Notes: generated by a model from the letters alone, not told the origin. Shown: positions 33,980 to 46,413, counted from the first letter of the stretch. The stretch: 64,000 nt of DNA from Metridium senile (GCA_949775045.1 OX459102.1:2412101-2476100), one strand, 5' to 3'. Numbers and translations are program-made.

Positions 33980-36775
33980 ACTTTTTTATCGTAGATTTAC
34001 ACGGTCAAGTTTTTTAGACCCTAGGTTGGTTTTCATTCAACTAACACTTCTCTGACACAATTACAACCACTTTCACCCATCTAATACACGTATACATCCA
34101 TGGTAACCGCGTGTAGGGTTAAGCTCTAAACCTTGGAGTATGAAACACGTTTGTCATCTACCATAATGACAACAGTTTAACATCTTAGCCCCTGATGAGT
34201 CATGTTAAACTGGGTTTACCATTACACTATATCGATCTATTCGTGTATTAGACCACATATGAGCTCATAACACAAATCACCTACAAACACACAAAATACA
34301 TCCCTCTACCCTAACAATAGAGTCCGATTACCCTCTATTATTTAAACAATTGTCTTCATATTTTGGGGAAAGGTTGTATCAGTACAGATCCTCTATTGTT
34401 ACCCAAGCATTCATTTTCCCTCCCAAAATCCCTACATGACTTACACAACCACATTCAAACTTTCACTCAATATTTACTTTCAAATTTCTTTATTGCCACT
34501 TTTCTTACACAAAATTACATAAACAAGGTCATTACAACAACAATCGTTTCTGCACAAACAATATCTTACATTTTTTACTCATATTTTTACAATTACAAAA
34601 ATCTATTTCATTAACATATTTTACACTACACTTTTACAAATACAATTTATCTTCAAATATATTTTTCGTTTCCTAACTACATATCACTTTCCAAACAAAT
34701 TAGATATACTTAAAAAGAAAAAAGAACAACATCAGGATCATGGTCAACATGGAAAAGGTGAGTCCTCTGGGGGGTGTGGGGAGTTGGGAGTCTATGGAGA
34801 CATCTCAACTTACAATAGCACCAACACACAGTCACCATCTCACCCAACATCACCATCTCCTTCGTCCTCTTCGTCTCTTTTCTCACCTCAGTCTCTGGAG
34901 ATAGATGACCAACAGCTCAGCTTGGCCTCTATGGGCAACATAGACTATACCATTCAACCTGAAGACGACCGGCTAATAAAGGCTGACTTGCCTGGGGACA
35001 GCAGCTGTTCTGTGGGATCACACACACCCGACACCCCTGGACTTGCTGCTCTATCACCTGAGGATCCCATAACAAACGACACTCCATATACATCACCACA
35101 GCCAAATTATCACTTTTTCACAAGACCTTTCAAGGTCCAAGGTCCCTCAGGGACTTTTGCCAACCTGTCAAACTAAGGACTTACACCAGAACAGACCAAC
35201 ACATGGAACACCACATTACATGACGCAGGACTTAAACTGACACAACTCATGCTGGCACACCACCAACAATGTTTAACTGAAGTGTCAGCAGACTTACTTA
35301 CACATACCACGGCGACTCAACATGAACTGGGTACTAACCAACACTGTCTAGGCTTTGTTACAAACGCTGACAGACAGGCACAAGACATTACTAAACATAG
35401 ACTAAGACGACTAAAACAACGTGCCAACAAACACAGACTACGATACTACACATACTACACCACGCAAGGCCTTACTAACAACACCACCTCATCCACCCCG
35501 TCCCACTTTCTTCAAATCACGCAACACTGCTACACATACAAACCAAAACCCACAGAATCGCATACAACATTCACACCATCCACCTGGTCTAATGGATGTT
35601 AGAGCAGCAACCCCCACGCAGGCCAAAAAACTTGTAGAGCCACCCTTGTCATCCCCTATTTTACCTTCAACCCTTCTCCATACCATTAGATTGTCATCCC
35701 CTTCTGGTGTTAGAAGGGAGCTACAATCTTCCAAGAACCAAAGAAAAAAACAGTTTCTCAAGAGAAATAGGCACACACTACACCAGAGGGCGGTTGTCAA
35801 TCTAACTGATAATCCACTTACCCCTATCCAGTTAAAAGTTCTCTACCAGGGTCTGAAATTCGTTCCCACACCCAAGCTTCCTAATTCTTTTATTATAAAA
35901 AATTCCTTTAATCGTTTTAAACGTTTACTTTACCTTAAATACCATTTCCGTAACCACCCCCCAAAACAATCTCCATTCAAAAACCCTAGTAATTGGATTC
36001 CTCCTACACCTACCAATCATAACCTCACCATATTTTGTAATTCAGTTTGGGAGCAAATTACCAATACCATTTTAGAAACCCCTCCCTCACATCTCAAATC
36101 CAATCTCTCACGAGAAGAGAATATTGCTCTTAGAGAAATCTCGACTCTCCCTAATACCATAATCAAACCCGCTGACAAGAATGGCTCTCTTGTCTTGTGG
36201 CCTGTTAACCAATATGTACAAGAAGCAAACAGGCAACTCTCAAATACCCTCTATTATTGCACCATATCATCCAACCCCATACCAAATTTGGTGGATGATA
36301 TTACACAATACCTGACAAGATTACTTAAGGACAAAATCATCAACCTACACACGTATCAATACCTTTTACCACCATCCCCCCTCGTACCCCTCTTTTGATA
36401 TGCTACCAAAAATACACAAACCCAACATACCAGGGAGACCGATTATCTCTGGATGTGACTCCCCCACGGAAAAACTATCCACATTTGTCGACCATTTTCT
36501 CAAACAATTAGTACCTTTTATCCCCTCCTACATTAAGGACACCAACCACTTTTTAAACACAATACTTAATTTACCCACCCCCCTACCCAATAACTCTCTC
36601 CTTGTAACTATCGATTTTGCTTCTCTCTATACCAATATACCCCAAGATGAAGGGATTTCAGCATCTAAAAAGGCCCTTAGTATACTACCCCACCATTCCA
36701 GACCCCCCTACATGTTTTTCACAAATTTCTTGAATTTATTTTAAAACGCAATTATTTTTCATTCAACAATCAATA
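33980..36775 (+). mobile_element. Penelope-like element, degraded
   Basis: Frames at 34784-35176, 35249-35602, 35421-36398 and 36400-36744 lie in order on one strand, C-rich on the plus strand unlike the neighbours. The first part is a Ser/Pro/Thr-rich leader; the 35.6-36.77 kb part is reverse transcriptase: IIKPADKNGSLVLWP, LPKIHKPNIPGRPIISG, VDHFLKQLVPFIPSYI and LVTIDFASLYTNIPQDEG (first catalytic Asp in the VTIDF block). After a frameshift near 36725 it reads KFLEFILKRNYFSFNNQ and stops matching at about 36775, before the second catalytic motif and the GIY-YIG nuclease. An in-frame stop and at least three frameshifts are present. The 5' boundary is approximate. Hairpins at 34151-34220 may belong to its pLTR. 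Confidence 0.65.
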
Positions 36776-36861
36776 TGTCTCCATATCCGACTAATGATGA
36801 TATCAGTAAAAATATGACACTTTTACATTATTTTCTCTCTCGTTCTGTTATCCCTTTTTCA

Positions 36862-37429
36862 GTGCTGCAGCCATCTATGTGGACCGGAGAAAATGGCACT
36901 AAAGACAGCAGCAGCGAAGATGAAGGCAGTAGCAGTAGCAGCGAAGATACCAAGGGCAGTGGCGACAAGGAAAGCGACGAAGATGGAGTACACATGAGTA
37001 GTGATTGGAGCGAAATGGCAAATAGAGATTATAACCAAAACGAGATCGAGAATGAAAAACAGGGGGGGGGGGATGAAGAATGGAAAAAAGTGAATAAAAA
37101 ATCAGCGAGTGATAAAACTGTCCAGGAGAAAATTGTGAGAGAGGAAGATGGAAATAGCAAAAAGGAAGAGTCAGATGGTGACGATGAGAATGATGATAGA
37201 GACGATGAAAATGATAACGATGAAGAGGACTCACACGGTACTGATGCGGATAAAACACACAATGACGATAAGGAGGTCCCTGGGAATGATGTCGGACGGT
37301 CAAGACGAATCAGACAGTGACGATAAGGACGAATCAGGCAGTGCCGATAAGGACGAGTCACAGGGTGACGAGGAGGATGAGTCAGAGGGTGATGAGGAGG
37401 AGGAATCAGAGGGTGACGAGGAGGAGTAA
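36862..37429 (+). CDS. Acidic low-complexity protein exon
   Basis: After a possible acceptor (ttttttcag) at 36862 the frame encodes Ser/Asp/Glu-rich sequence (GSSSSSEDTKGSGDKESDED). Near 37290 the sense shifts by one base into repeats of DESEGDEEE-type units that end at TAA 37429. The tail is a degenerate 27- to 33-bp DNA repeat encoding D/E/S. It could be the acidic C-terminal exon of a chromatin or transposon protein, with an indel. The function is unknown and the long antisense ORFs are shadows. Confidence 0.4.
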
Positions 37430-38245
37430 AACATATTTTCTTATCAATTGCAGCATACACTATATGTTTCTGTGTTATAAAATCCTGTGGATATTGGAAT
37501 TATGTAACATTAGATTCCATTAATGAGCATGCTAAGCTGTATAATATTTGTAATGGTTTTGTACAAAATGATGCCAGTGAATTACAAATGTTTTTATGAT
37601 ATATGATACCATTATTGACCTAGAATGCACATTAGTTACTGAACATGAAATAGTTCTTCAAGTAAAACACCCCTCAAGAAGTGCTTTATACAAAATATTA
37701 ATATCAAAACAACCGGTTTCATGCTTTGTTTCTCTGGTCATTCTGTAAACTATATTATTCAACAAAATAAGACAACTTACAACATTACTGATGGCAACTG
37801 TCTTATCAAAACATTTTGTGACATAAAAAACCCTCCCAATGTGATGCAAAATATGTATTTTATTATCTTGCCAGTTCTCAAATGTCCAGTGATAGACACA
37901 ATACTCTAACGACATTTAAATTAAACAAACAAAAGATAAAAAATTAACAATAAAACGGGAGATGTATTCAAATATGGAACCCGAAAAGAAAAATAAGGTT
38001 GCAAGTGACAGTAAAATCATACTGGTAAGTTTAGCTCAGGTCTCAATCCCTTCCAAATGAAATAGTATTTCATCCCTTATGCAGCTAAGAATCCAAGTAC
38101 TCCAGTAGCACTAGTTTCATATTTATATTTTAACTTGATCAGCAACTAACCTACACAGATTGTGTGCGTTCAGTGATAACTGTCTTAAATGCATTTCTGC
38201 CATTCAAATCTGTAAACTTGTTCCAGCTGTCCCAAGCTCATCACT
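37430..38245. other. No gene recognised
   Basis: AT-rich, with short frames only. The two overlapping ORFs at 37658-37915 on opposite strands show no recognisable motifs. Confidence 0.35.
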
Positions 38246-39002
38246 TTGCATACAGGGCACGAGTGCACACTCCATAGAGCGTCTAGTTTTTATTCTATCA
38301 ACATGCTGCCGAAGGTTATCACAGCAAACATTCTAAGGCAAGAAGGCGATCATATCGTCCGGCTTAACAATCCCTCTGTAGAGACCTACCCAACGTGGCA
38401 GGATACGCCCGATGAGACAAAGATCGTAACTGTAGACGAGTTATTGGAGCTAGATAATGGAATATTGCTAGACGCAATTAACAAAGATAAAAATAGCCAC
38501 ACCAATGCTCTGATAAAGTTAGCAGCTGAGGCTTCACTTCAAAACGAGGAATCAGAGGACGATGAGGATGAGGACAATCCAAGTCAGTGTTCATTTTATA
38601 GTCATCAAAAATGCCAGTACCAGAATCCCTTGTTTAAGCAGCCTAGAAGAACTTATTGGATTAGCTGCGCTAACCCATCATGTCAATTGTGGTACCATGA
38701 ACAGCGCACAAGTTTGAAGTAGAAAAATCAACGTACACTCTCATTTGTCCTAAGCACGATGGCATAGGAAACAATTTCAAGATAAAGTTTTATCCTTATT
38801 ATCAGTGGATCACTCACTTGAAGGAGAGGATATCTCTTTACAACCACTACTCAAACGTCGAAAAACCAGCAAAGATGACGATGTAGATAATATAGATTAT
38901 TCAAGTCGACCTAATTACGTTGATTACCAAGGCCAATATTTTCACATGGCAGAATTTCTATACGTCTTGATACTCAGCATATGTTACATAAAAGTGCACT
39001 AA
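38246..39002 (+). pseudogene. Transposon protein C-terminus with PHD-like zinc finger, frameshifted
   Basis: The frame at 38246 contains INMLPKVITANILRQEGDH, an acidic run (EESEDDEDEDN), and YWISCANPSCQLWYHEQ, the C-x4-C..W-x-H pattern of a PHD or related treble-clef finger. Just after HEQ a one-base shift leads into KFEVEKSTYTLICPKHD, which supplies the remaining Cys and His. A further short frame (38805-39002) encodes LLKRRKTSKDDD. The domain order (acidic tail after a DEL.ELDN helix) resembles the C-terminal part of the P-like transposase at 10.8 kb, but the relation is not proven. Confidence 0.4.
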
Positions 39003-39384
39003 AATAGACCACCGTCATCAGAGTCTAAATAGGCTTCAAGCCGAAAAATCTAAATTTAGCCCAAAGGCTTGAACCCACTTGAGAATATATGCTCCCCAGT
39101 CTCAGCAAAGTCAATGCTCTTCTCCGTTCCTTTGTTCTATTTGAACCAATCACGGCTCGTCTTTTACGTGATTTTGTGTTGATTGCCATGAACGACTTTT
39201 TTCGAGATCAAAATGGTCAAATTTAAAAAGGCCAAATTCAAAACAACAACTCAACATCTTTGAATGTTAAAGAAAAGGTCACATCTTCAGACAATAGTTC
39301 GTCATCTTTCGAGCAGCCATCAACGACATCTACTGGCTTAACGCATCATCAAAAGGGAAATATCCAGCTGTTAGAAAATTGGAG

Positions 39385-39743
39385 CAACATCAGAAATCAA
39401 CTTCAAGCTGCATTTATCGACTGTTCATTTCTTCCAAGTGAATCTGTTGCCAAGATGTGGCAACGATTAGATGCGAATGCTGTGGGCCACGGCAATACAT
39501 GTGTAGCAAATGTGCTCATTGCTTGTACGTCGAAAGAAACCAGTTTCATTTACTTGAAATATGGAAGGTAATCATTGTGAATCTATTTATCTAAAGTGTT
39601 ATACTTTTTATTTAAGTTATGATATTGCTTTTGTGTGAAGGATAAAATGTTTGTCCCACTGTATGCAGACCATGGTGTCGTGGGATATGGCCATCGATGC
39701 AGCACACAAGTTAAAAGGTTGTTTACTCTCATTGATAGTCATG
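39385..39743 (+). pseudogene. KDZ-like transposase N-terminal zinc domain, two exons
   Basis: Exon 1 ends at 39567 (..HLLEIWK|gtaatc) and contains ATIRCECCGPRQYMCSKCAH, a C-x2-C..C-x2-C-x2-H finger. Exon 2 (39641-39743, donor gtagga) continues in phase with DKMFVPLYADHGVVGYGHRC and LFTLIDSHG. C..CG..C..CA/H followed by H..E.WK..MF.P and a second Cys is the CxC-type N-terminus known from KDZ transposons. The catalytic exons are not found downstream. Confidence 0.45.
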
Positions 39744-40065
39744 GTAGGAATGAATTGCTCCATAGCAGTAATATAATAATTATCTTGTAAACTGTCCAAT
39801 TATTTTCTTAATTGGGCATTTTCTTGTTGATATGGGATTAACTACATGTAGTAGCTATATAATTAATAGGTAATGAAATTCCATGCTGCCCCATTAAGAA
39901 TGCTGTCATAGATGTAACTTGGATGATTGAAATGGATTGCTCAGTCAACAGTATAGACAATAAAATGGTGATGACTTTCGGGTCCAAAATGTAACACTAA
40001 TAAAGAAGATTTTCCTTTGAAATAGGATTTGATGCCTAAATGGTAATGCTGTTAATAAACCATTA

Positions 40066-40980
40066 TTTTTTTTATTTTTATTTAAATCAATATTTATACA
40101 GGGTATCAGATTTGGCATGGCTAGTTTAAACTGAGCCCTGAATTATACATAACATGAATGTATATACTGAGTTACATTACAAATATATTAAACACATTAC
40201 AGAAAATATAAAATAGCAAAAGTTAACAATTATGAAGCTTAAGAGTATTCTTTGAAATGACGCTTACAAGCTGATACAAAGCTATTTAGACTGCGTAGTT
40301 GTCTAATGTCTGAGGGCAGGTTGTTGTATGTTATTGCCCCATTGTACCTGAAACTACCTTGATACTTTGTGGTCCTCGCTTGTGGAGGACGTAATAAATC
40401 TTTGTTTCTAGTATTGTATCTGTGAATTTCATAAGTGTGTTTAAATTCACGTAGTAGATAAACAGGCGCTAAGCCATTCAAAACCTTGAATACTAGGGTA
40501 CATTTAAGATAGTCTCGACGAGACTGTAGGTTTGGCCACTCAAAAATTGTTTTAATTTCCCCGGGTTCAACAGATATATTAAAGATTATATATGTTAAGT
40601 TTTTCAAGGTAAGTTTTGGACCCTATGCCACAGCTATCCGATACACATGAGCAATAATCAAAAAGAGGTAAAATCATGGCATTGTATAAAGTTACACAGG
40701 TAGATCTCGGCAAAACTTTACGCGCCCTGCGTAGCACCCCTAGCCTAGACGAAACCTTTTTCCCGATGGAATTGATGTGAGTGTTCCACGAAAGAGTTTT
40801 ATCTAAGAATAAGCCTAGATACTTAAACTTATTTTCTCGTTCTAAGGCCTTTCCCCTGACTGAGATAGTATAGTCCTCCCCAGCTCTGGACAGGCGTTGG
40901 TGAGTTCCTATAAGCATAATTTTGGTCTTAGTAGTGTTAAGTATTAAATAATTTGAGTCAAGGTGGTAGGATTGGATAAA
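40066..40980 (-). mobile_element. 5'-truncated non-LTR retrotransposon (CR1/L2/Jockey-like)
   Basis: Reading the minus strand from 40980: LDSNYLILNTTKTKIMLIG (post-catalytic RT thumb region), KFKYLGLFLDKTLSWNTHI, LPLFDYCSCV, then a frameshift near 40600 and the C-terminal block HRYNTRNKDLL .. YNNLPSDIRQLRSLNSF. It lacks the palm with YADD. It ends in an A-rich tail (complement of 40066-40085). Typical dead-on-arrival LINE copy. Confidence 0.75.
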
Positions 40981-41219
40981 ATTGATTTTTTATGAAAAAT
41001 GTTTAAAATTATAAATAAACCTTTATATTCAACTTAATTTCATAGCAGCAAAGAAGATAAAATTTACTTTTCAGAAATGTAAAGAAAGGTGTGAAATTTC
41101 ACAGCTAAGGTGTCAATATGGCACAGGAAACCCAGAGTTGAAATCAGACTTTTCTCAAAATAACTCGATACTATTATTTCTGTTAAACAAACGATTATCA
41201 TATCCATAAACTACATTAA

Positions 41220-41350
41220 AAAAGGAAACTTTTCACCGCAGCCCGGAGCAAAAGGACTTATATTTTAAAAATGAGCGATATTTGACTTAAAATGGCTCGT
41301 ACAATTTGGCTATTCATTCTTTTGTTCCGGGCTGCGGTGAAAACCTTTCT
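41220..41350. repeat. Inverted repeat (GCAGCCCGGA/TCCGGGCTGC), 131 bp
   Basis: The arms at about 41222-41255 and 41309-41349 are inverted (AAAGGAAACTTTTCACCGCA..) around a 55-bp centre. Likely a MITE. The sequence at 41560-41640 carries the AGTTCATAAGTAG/TCTATGTT motif of the Crypton-related ends. Confidence 0.7.
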
Positions 41351-41729
41351 TTATCCCTAAATTACATGTTTAGCAAGTTTCAAATTTTTCTGTTAAGTTT
41401 CATGGATTTTACAGTCATTACAACTCCATTGATTCCATAATACACCGTTTAAATTGGCCGTCAAAAGCTCAAATCACGTCGAATATCCGCCATTTTGTTT
41501 CATGTCAAAGGAAGTCAATGCTGCTTCGATACCCAATCGATAAAAGCCCGTAAAAGCCCGAATATTTTGTCTATGTTTTAAAAGAAATAGTTCATAAGTA
41601 GTTTTGCGACTGAAAATCATATTTTAATATAAAAACTTTTAAAATGTTATATCTTATTTATTTTCTTTAATTCCTAGAAACTTCCTAGAAAATATAATCT
41701 CCTAAATCAGGTGCAAATCACAAAACATC

Positions 41730-42690
41730 ACAAGGAATTCGAAGCTCAAGCCAGTTAAGTCTTCTTACAGTGTAAATGGGAACACCTTAGAGGTAGTTAA
41801 CACTGAACGGGACTTAGGAGTACTTGTCTCCAATAAACTCACCTGGAATGCATAAGTGTATGAGCAAACCGCTCACGCTAACAAACTACTGGGCTACATT
41901 AAGAGAAACACTAGATTGATCAAAAGCACAAAGGTCAGGAGATCCGTCTACCTTACGCTTGTATGTCCATTATTTGGCTATGCCACCCAGATATGGGCTC
42001 CTCAGAACATCAAACTAATAGTTAAAATGGAGAGAACACAAAGGCGAACCACCAAATACATTTTAAAGCTACCTTTTTATTGCGACATATCATATAAGGA
42101 CAGACTCGAATTACTTAACATACTACCTATCACCTTCTGGAATGAATATTTAGATAAAATATATTTATACAAAACGACTCATAGACTGATAAAAATAAAT
42201 AAATCTGTAATACCTGTTCCTCGAAGTACCAGAATAACTAGATACTCAAGTAGTAGCACTGTAAAATTTGTAACACCTAGATGTAAAACTACAACTTATC
42301 AGAAATCCTTTGTAATTAGGTGTTCACGAATATGGAACGAACTAGGACCCTTGTTTAAAATGGACAGCCTGAACTCTTTTAAAACTTCTCTGAAACAATA
42401 CTACTTTAACTCATTAGAACTGTATGACCCTGACAATCCTAGCACTTTCAAATCTATATGTATCAAATGTAATTCAGTCCGTAGTCTAGCCTTACCTGTG
42501 TCATGTTGCCAATAATTATACTTGTTTGTAATAAGTTTTTCTTATACTTTTATATTCTGGGCCCACAGTAATTGGCTAACGCTGTTGTGGGTACCCTGCC
42601 ATGTTATTATTTATTTTCTTTGTGATGTAATTTTGTTTTCTGTTATTGTATATTATTAAGGCGAAGCTAATAAAATAATAATAAAAAAAT
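41730..42690 (+). mobile_element. 5'-truncated LINE, C-terminal RT region and 3' tail
   Basis: From about 41760 the frame carries NTERDLGVLVSNKLTW and continues with an in-frame stop (TAA near 41852) into the 41856-42515 ORF: LTLVCPLFGYATQIWAP, KMERTQRRTTKYILKL, YSSSSTVKFVTPRCKTTTY, NSFKTSLKQYYF. It ends CCQ-stop at 42515 followed by a UTR with the Zn-ligand remnant CIKCNSV just before the stop, and an (ATAA)n tail at 42660-42690. CR1/L2-like by its C-terminal layout. It lies in opposite orientation to the LINE at 40 kb. Confidence 0.75.
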
Positions 42691-42699
42691 AAAATAAAC

Positions 42700-43240
42700 A
42701 TTAAATCTGAGTGTCAGCGTTGTGGAAACGAGCAACACACATCAAACCTGAAATGTCCAGCCAGCAGCGTCGAGTGTCACGATTGTCATAAACCAGGAAA
42801 TTTTAGTAAAATGTGCCGGAAACGGAAACAAGTCCACAAGATAAACGATGAAACAAGCAACAAACAAGATGACTACGATGACTTATTCCTCGCATCGCTA
42901 GAACTTGACAGTTTAAAGAAAACAAATCGCAACAAAGTATTGACAAGAATCAACATCACTGCTAAGACCTACGACAAGAATGCAACCACTGTAGTGTGTA
43001 AAGTCGCCACTAGTGCAGAAACAAACGTCATATCCAAAGTAGATTTCGACAAAATCGTCGCTTCGCCGAAAGACAAAGTACTTGGACCGCCACAGATCCT
43101 CACAGCCTATGTTGGCCAGAAAGTCGAATGTCTTGGAACTTGTGAATTGTACATTCGCCACAAAAACGTTGTCACAAAAGTACCATTCACCGTCACAAAT
43201 GTACAAGGACCCGCCATGCTTGGGTGCTGTAAACAGATGT
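42700..43240 (+). pseudogene. Ty3/gypsy-type zinc knuckles and aspartic protease fragment
   Basis: CQRCGNEQHTSNLKC and CHDCHKPGNFSKMC are CCHC knuckles; the second has Asn where His is expected. A retropepsin-like domain follows (VVCKVATSAETNVI .. LGTCELYIRHK), but the catalytic D-T-G is replaced by A-T-S, which would abolish protease activity. The sequence abruptly meets an LTR-like stretch after GPAMLG. The remainder of Pol is missing. Confidence 0.6.
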
Positions 43241-44300
43241 AATGCATACCTGCATAATTAGTAGTGCATATATGCACAGTTGTTCGTTGTTAGCACATGG
43301 CGTGTCAAATACATGTATGTTTTCGACTAGAGTAATAAAGCCTAGTTATTACAACCACTCGAGGTATTCAAGTCCTTTACATGGTGTCAGAACTTAGAGA
43401 AACGACTTCACGTCACTCTATTCTGGTTTTTACAAGCGTTTCACTGGTGTAAATGAAGCAAATCTAGCCATAAGTTGACACACGTCAACAAAGATGGCCG
43501 CCAACTTGTCAATGCTAAAAGGTCCTGTTATGGAATGGAGCACAAACGAAGGAGTCTACAGTCGATATAAACTTTGGAAACAGCAATGTGAATTGTTATT
43601 TACTGGTCCTCTTGTCAAGATAGACAAGGCAGTACTCTGCAAATATTTGTTATACTGGTCAGGCGAGAGAGGAATCGAGCTATTCAACAGTTGGGACCTA
43701 TCCAATGGCGACGCAAAAGTACTGAAATCCTACTGGAAAGGATTTGAAAACGAAGTAAAACCTCACTCAAACGAGCTCATGTCTGCATGGGAGCTACACA
43801 ACTTCAAACAAGGCGACAAGTCAATCGAAAAATTCTTCTCATTTCTACATGATTATTTTGTGTTTGGCATCAACTCAACTCCGTGATAGAAAGGAGTGTC
43901 TAAATGAAGGGAACAAGCTAACATTCACTCGTGCAAAGGATCTTGCAAAAGCAGAAGTATCAGCTGAAAATCAACTGCCCTTCTCGAAGTTCAAATCTCA
44001 GCCAGTGAGAGGGGAATGAAAACCAATGTTGTCTGCAAAATTGATTCACGGGCAGAAACAAATATTCTCCCTAAATCCATATATGACAAGCTACACCCAT
44101 CAAAACCAAGCCTCAGAAAGTCAATGGTGAAGTTAACTGCATACGGGGGAACAAACATCCCTACAGTGGGTTCATGTGATGTGTATGTCCAGGGACCAAT
44201 GTTCGGGACAGTTTCGGGATCCCTGTGTGATCACGTGAATCGCACGAGGTTCAATGGACATTTTTTATGTACAAGTCGAAGTTTTTTCTTGTCCTAAGAG
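43226..44300 (+). mobile_element. Ty3/gypsy-like LTR and gag-protease deletion derivative
   Basis: 43226-43380 looks like an LTR: it begins TG, contains AATAAA (about 43333) and ends CCTTTACA. Directly after it stands TGGTGTCAGAAC, a plausible primer-binding site. A gag frame (43494-43886, MAANLSMLKG..) shifts near 43885 into LTFTRAKDLAKAEVSAE. After a deletion of the knuckles, a protease fragment (44016-44297) carries KIDSRAETNILPKSIYD, where D is kept but TG is SR. A defective element with no RT or integrase visible. Confidence 0.55.
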
Positions 44301-44309
44301 TTGTAGTCC

Positions 44310-44977
44310 TTTACGCAGGTCACTTTAACCCATACCGATCTTACTTCCTTTACCGTGCTAGAAGAGGAACTTACAGAAAGACGACACCCATACAAAGACG
44401 ACGTTCATAAGTACCATGGAAACAGCAGTATTATCAGTTAAAGATTTCCGAGTTCTACTTCAATGTATCAACTGTAAAGACGAAATCAGTCTTGACGTCG
44501 ACCCTAACAGTCCTAACAAAAAAAAAACAAGAAGAAGATCTGGTAACTTGCGAATCATGTAGTACCTCCTTCATGAGCAACACAGCCAACATAACAAATG
44601 ATTGTTTGCTAAAACTGGCCAACAACCAATGGTATAGAGCCAGAACAAAAATAAGTACTAAACAATATATATATATAATAGAGCGATTGTCGTATGCGCG
44701 GGAAACTGACCGTACCGTAGCCGTAACCGTACCGCAAGTTATTAAAAACATTTGAAAATTCAGCAGTAACAATACCGTAACTGTACAGTAACTATTACGG
44801 TCAGTTTCCCACTCATACGAAAACCACTCTATATCAGTGTTCACATTCCTCAACAACTTCATACAACTATGCATCGAATTTTACGATTGTTTTGACTCAA
44901 CACAATACATCAATGAAGAGGATGTACTTAATTTTGCGCACAAAAGTGAAAACAACATCAAGCGTAAGCAGACATAA
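44310..44977 (+). pseudogene. Zinc-ribbon coding remnant, possibly Helentron RPA-like C-terminus, split by a MITE
   Basis: Before the MITE: LTSFTVLEEELTERRHPYKD, ISVKDFRVLLQCINCKDEIS, then in another frame TCESCSTSFMSNTANIT and LKLANNQWYRARTKIST. After the MITE: SVFTFLNNFIQLCIEFYD to a stop near 44977. The CINC..CESC pair forms a four-Cys ribbon. The order OB-like strand, Cys ribbon, W-x(n)-VF..FI is what I expect for the C-terminus of Helentron RPA-like proteins, but sequence support is modest. Confidence 0.4.
44679..44831. mobile_element. MITE, 153 bp with 36-bp terminal inverted repeats
   Basis: The arms 44679-44714 and 44796-44831 are inverted (TAGAGCGATTGTCGTATG.. and CATACGAAAACCACTCTA) with a few mismatches. 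Inside are repeats of CCGTA(G/A)CCGTA. TA on both sides suggests a TA target duplication, as with Tc1/mariner MITEs. A related start (TATAGAGTGGTTTTC) occurs at about 50315. Confidence 0.75.
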
Positions 44978-46099
44978 ATAAATTGTAATTGTAATTTGAT
45001 TGATTGATTGAACCTCTAACGTATCCTTATATAACTAACTATACTGACACTAATACTTCGCCGAGAGCCAATACCTTTGCAACAACTGTCAGACTCCGGT
45101 GACAAGTTTGCTTAGTGTTCGAAGAGCAATCAGGCAAAATTTAGGTTGAATCCCTTGCGATGTGGCTAAGTAATTTAAGTTTTTGCTATGTCCATATCAC
45201 AAAGAGATTTAAAGCTAAATTTATCGACGGAAAAGCTTTCCAATCTGGGTTGGGCCGTGTTAGAAAATCTACAACAAAAGGCTGCAAACGAACACGCTTA
45301 ACTTACATTGATCCAAGTCAGCAAAGGATGTTGAGACAAACCTGAAAGAAAAGGGCCTCTGGAATGAAGTTTTATTCGATGAAATGGAGTGCAAGGATGC
45401 AGAAGAAGATGCGAAGAAGTCTAACAGTGAACCAGAATCTGGGTCAGACTCGAGTGACCCAGACTTCAAATTAGATGAAGAAGATGACCAAAATGGCGCC
45501 CCTCTATTGCAGAAAGAGTGAGTACACAAAAATTCTCACAACTTGTAAACTTATTATTATTATCATATAAAATATAAAAGTCAGGCTCGATACAAGTAAA
45601 ACGTAAATCACCTGTAAAGTTATTGTTAGGAGAAGCTAGTCCCCGATCGAAACCCACAGATAACACATTTGTTTCCCCTATATATTTATTTTAAAAAATA
45701 ATACCAAATATACCTCTATTTGTCAAATTTCAAAACTGTTGTAACCTTATGTTTCAATTTGTCTTGCAAAAGGTTTTTCTCGGCTTGCTTATGCTCATGA
45801 ATTAGGGAGAAATGTTTTATTTACAAGTGTTTTTTGTGTACTTGTGAATAAGTAGCTAGTAACTTATAATGTAATTACAATGTAGAGTGAAAACCGAATA
45901 GTCTATTTTTAAAAATGTTATTTATTTATTTCCTCATAAATAAAGAATCCGTATTGATGATGGTCTGTTTGTGGGGACAATGAGCAGCATTGTGTCACTT
46001 GTTGAACAGTTCAACGAATACTTCAAGTGTCCATCAGACAGTGGCATGTGTAAAGGTAAATTTGTTTTTGTTCATACAGTGTACCAATAGTATACATGA

Positions 46100-46360
46100 A
46101 ATCCAGTAGTGCTCAATAATTCAGTCCGTAAAAATATAGTCGGTTGCTCTCCACCAAACCTTACAGAACCTCTAATAAGACGTGATAAAGTATGTCACGC
46201 ACAACAAGGAATTCGACCAAACTACAGATCCCACTATATACTACTTCTACGGGACAAAGAACATTCAACTACAGATGTGTCAAACTTTGGAACAGCCTAG
46301 ACAATGACGTGAAATCAAGTCAAACAGTAATAGAGTTTAAAAAGAAGCTTAAAGCTTAAA
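46100..46360 (+). mobile_element. LINE 3' end fragment
   Basis: Across frames it reads CHAQQGIRPNYRSHYI and FNYRCVKLWNSLDNDVKSS .. FKKKLKA-stop, the C-terminal block of CR1/L2-like ORF2 (LWNSL..F[KR]..L). It is followed by an AT-rich UTR and an (AT)n run at 46413-46446, into which the Penelope-like element inserted. Confidence 0.6.
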
Positions 46361-46413
46361 ACAAATATGATTAACAAATTTATAAACACTTAATTTAATT
46401 AATGTAAATAATA

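Noticed and set aside
34192..34216. CTGATGAG core as a functional hammerhead ribozyme
   Set aside because: The expected GAAA does not follow; the sequence after it (ATGTTAAAC) instead pairs with an upstream 11-bp arm. Kept only as a low-interest observation.
36899..37460. Long minus-strand ORFs rich in Cys/His/Tyr and Ser/Pro
   Set aside because: They are antisense to an acidic low-complexity exon; their odd composition follows directly from GAC/GAG/AGT repeats on the other strand.
45560..45660. TTTCGATC.. stretch (complement) as a Pol III B box or tRNA
   Set aside because: It does not match the GGTTCGANNCC consensus and no cloverleaf arms can be drawn.
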